This document shows positions 62,281 to 64,000 of a stretch of DNA of 64,000 nucleotides, piece by piece (the first letter of the stretch is position 1; the number at the start of each line of letters is the position of its first letter). Under the pieces are notes generated by a model, which was not told the DNA's origin, did not search any database, and was given only the letters and a program-made list of their open reading frames with translations. The DNA is from Panorpa germanica (lineage: Eukaryota; Arthropoda; Insecta; Mecoptera; Panorpidae), in the NCBI GenBank assembly GCA_963678705.1, contig OY783213.1, forward strand, positions 16,930,451-16,994,450, in the 5' to 3' direction. The translations under genes and the position numbers were made by a program.

Positions 62281-64000
62281 AAATTCATTAATAACATAAA
62301 GCAATCAATTTTTAGTATAAGTCGCCGCCGAACTCTCGTGATCGTTTAAATTATTATGGACCTGTATACAACCCGGCTGCACTGTTTTGTTACAGATTTC
62401 ATATACGTTACTAGATTTCGTACGTTTGCTGCTGTTACTCTCTTAAATAATTATACAATAAATTAAAAATCAGGTGTCATTTTTTGACAAATACACCTGG
62501 TATAAAGCCTCGTTTATGTCTCGGTGTAATGATCCTGATATTTCTGAGAGTTCAGTCGTGTAGATCCAAGAGAGAGGATGTAGAGTGTAAGAGTCAAGCT
62601 GATGCAGAAGTCACAGACACCTGTCCGCAAGCAGCAACGCAACGCAGCCACTCAGCCAGGTCATTGGAAAGCCATGGGCTAAAGCAGACCACTATGTGAC
62701 ACCTGCTTATCCAAACACATAACCTCAATGTTTGTAACTTCAAATATGGATTCTATAATGAGGGGAGAACGGGGAGACGTGGGGACAATGAATATCAAAA
62801 ACATTACTTGATTTCCGATGCAAGTGCAATAATTTTACTAAATCAGATGTAAATACCAGGTGGTCTTGATCCATTGCATGGTATGTTCGCGAATTCCGTA
62901 AACTGAGTGGTGATGACAAGTGACAGTTGTCAAGTGACAAAATGGAAAACCAGGAACAGTTGGTTGACCTCTTCTTGAGGTAAGCGTCCACGGGTTTGCA
63001 TGATTCGCATCAAATGCAAAGAATTTACTGTAAGAAGCCTGGAAGAGAAGTGAAGACGAATATAGCGAGTGCTAGATTTTTACGGGTATCTGGATTGTTA
63101 GTCTTATAAATATGTTGTCGTCGGCATTTTCATGAAGTTTGCTTCGAAGAGCAAATCAATCTTAAATATAGCTTATATTATCCTATCTCAGTTTTTGTTT
63201 CAATTTTAGTACTAGAAACTAACGAATTATATAGACTTTAGCACACTTGCCTCGCACATTACTAACTGACATATTTGAAATGTAAATATTTAGAGCGCCT
63301 TTATTCAAACCCAGATTTGCAGGAATAAAATTTAGCGCAAGAATAAACTAAGATTTGACTAGTCCTCTTATTATTTTAAATAAATAATACAGAACATGTT
63401 TCAAGAAATGACCTTATTAAAATTTCTAAGTTTATTTGTAAGTAATTTTTAAGTTATTAATAGTACTACCTGGTCCCACCAGTCGTTAATGGAAATGTCA
63501 TTTTTATAATTCCTACTTTTAAAAATAATTTTAAGAACATATGTATATAATGATAATACATTACTACCCTTAGATATAAATTAATAGATAAAAATTCATA
63601 GGTTTAACGGGGTTGTAAATAAAAGCGTAAAATCTTGATTAAAACAAAAAATTAAATTAAGTATAAAGATGTTTATAAAAATATTATGAAATTTAGTGAC
63701 ATAAGAATTTTAAATTTAGAACCTGCTGAATTTCAAATGAAGTTATTATCCTCACGATTATTAATTTTGATAAAATCTTTCCGGGTCTGAACCTTGACTA
63801 CCCAAACACCCGTCATAAAAAACGCGGGAATTTTTATTAGAAATTTATGTACTCGTACGTGTATAATATATCAACAAAATTCAATTATAAATTATTAAGA
63901 AAAGAAAAAGAAGTTATTGTTCAACGAAACATACTTAAGGAGATGTGATCATCTGTCCTATATCACATTCATTGTCAGTGCCTGAGAATGCCCTTGCCGA
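62281..64000. other. Intergenic to right edge, no gene seen
   Basis: AT-rich with short ORFs lacking recognisable domains. Another partial gcgtccac motif lies at 62985. Confidence 0.5.

Overview
The window is AT-rich eukaryotic DNA, almost certainly from an insect. The evidence is one spliced gene for the Notch ligand Delta with insect-style features (nine EGF repeats, GT-AG introns), a nuclear tRNA-Gly, and arthropod-type transposon debris. The order (beetle, moth, bug and so on) cannot be fixed from the sequence alone.

Layout. Positions 1-13463 are an uninterrupted satellite array cut by the window's left edge. It is built from two related monomers, A (about 267 bp) and B (about 232 bp), mostly alternating as a 499-bp dimer. 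Multi-monomer blocks carrying the same private variants recur inside it. From 13464 to about 19540 there is non-coding sequence with dispersed repeats and a hAT-like terminus. Delta lies on the minus strand, with its stop at 20676 and its start at 29729. It has seven coding exons, all joins keep frame, and they give a 794-residue protein. Its predicted 3' UTR holds a striking run of GC-rich stem-loops. Retention of the last intron would give a second C-terminus. Its introns carry perfect Su(H) consensus sites and an E-box cluster. From 30 to 64 kb I see no protein gene. There is a tRNA-Gly(UCC) next to a diverged 5S rRNA-like sequence, a pair of about 335-bp dispersed repeats 18.7 kb apart, several SINE-like copies, two decayed non-LTR retrotransposon fragments and a foldback element.

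How the parts relate. Delta is the only confident protein-coding gene. It is a single-pass membrane ligand that activates Notch on neighbouring cells, and its transcription in other insects responds to proneural bHLH proteins and Notch feedback. The Su(H) and E-box motifs in its introns suggest such control here, but this is inference. The two possible C-termini differ in whether they end in a PDZ ligand (ATQV). The rest is satellite, transposon remnants and unannotated intergenic DNA.
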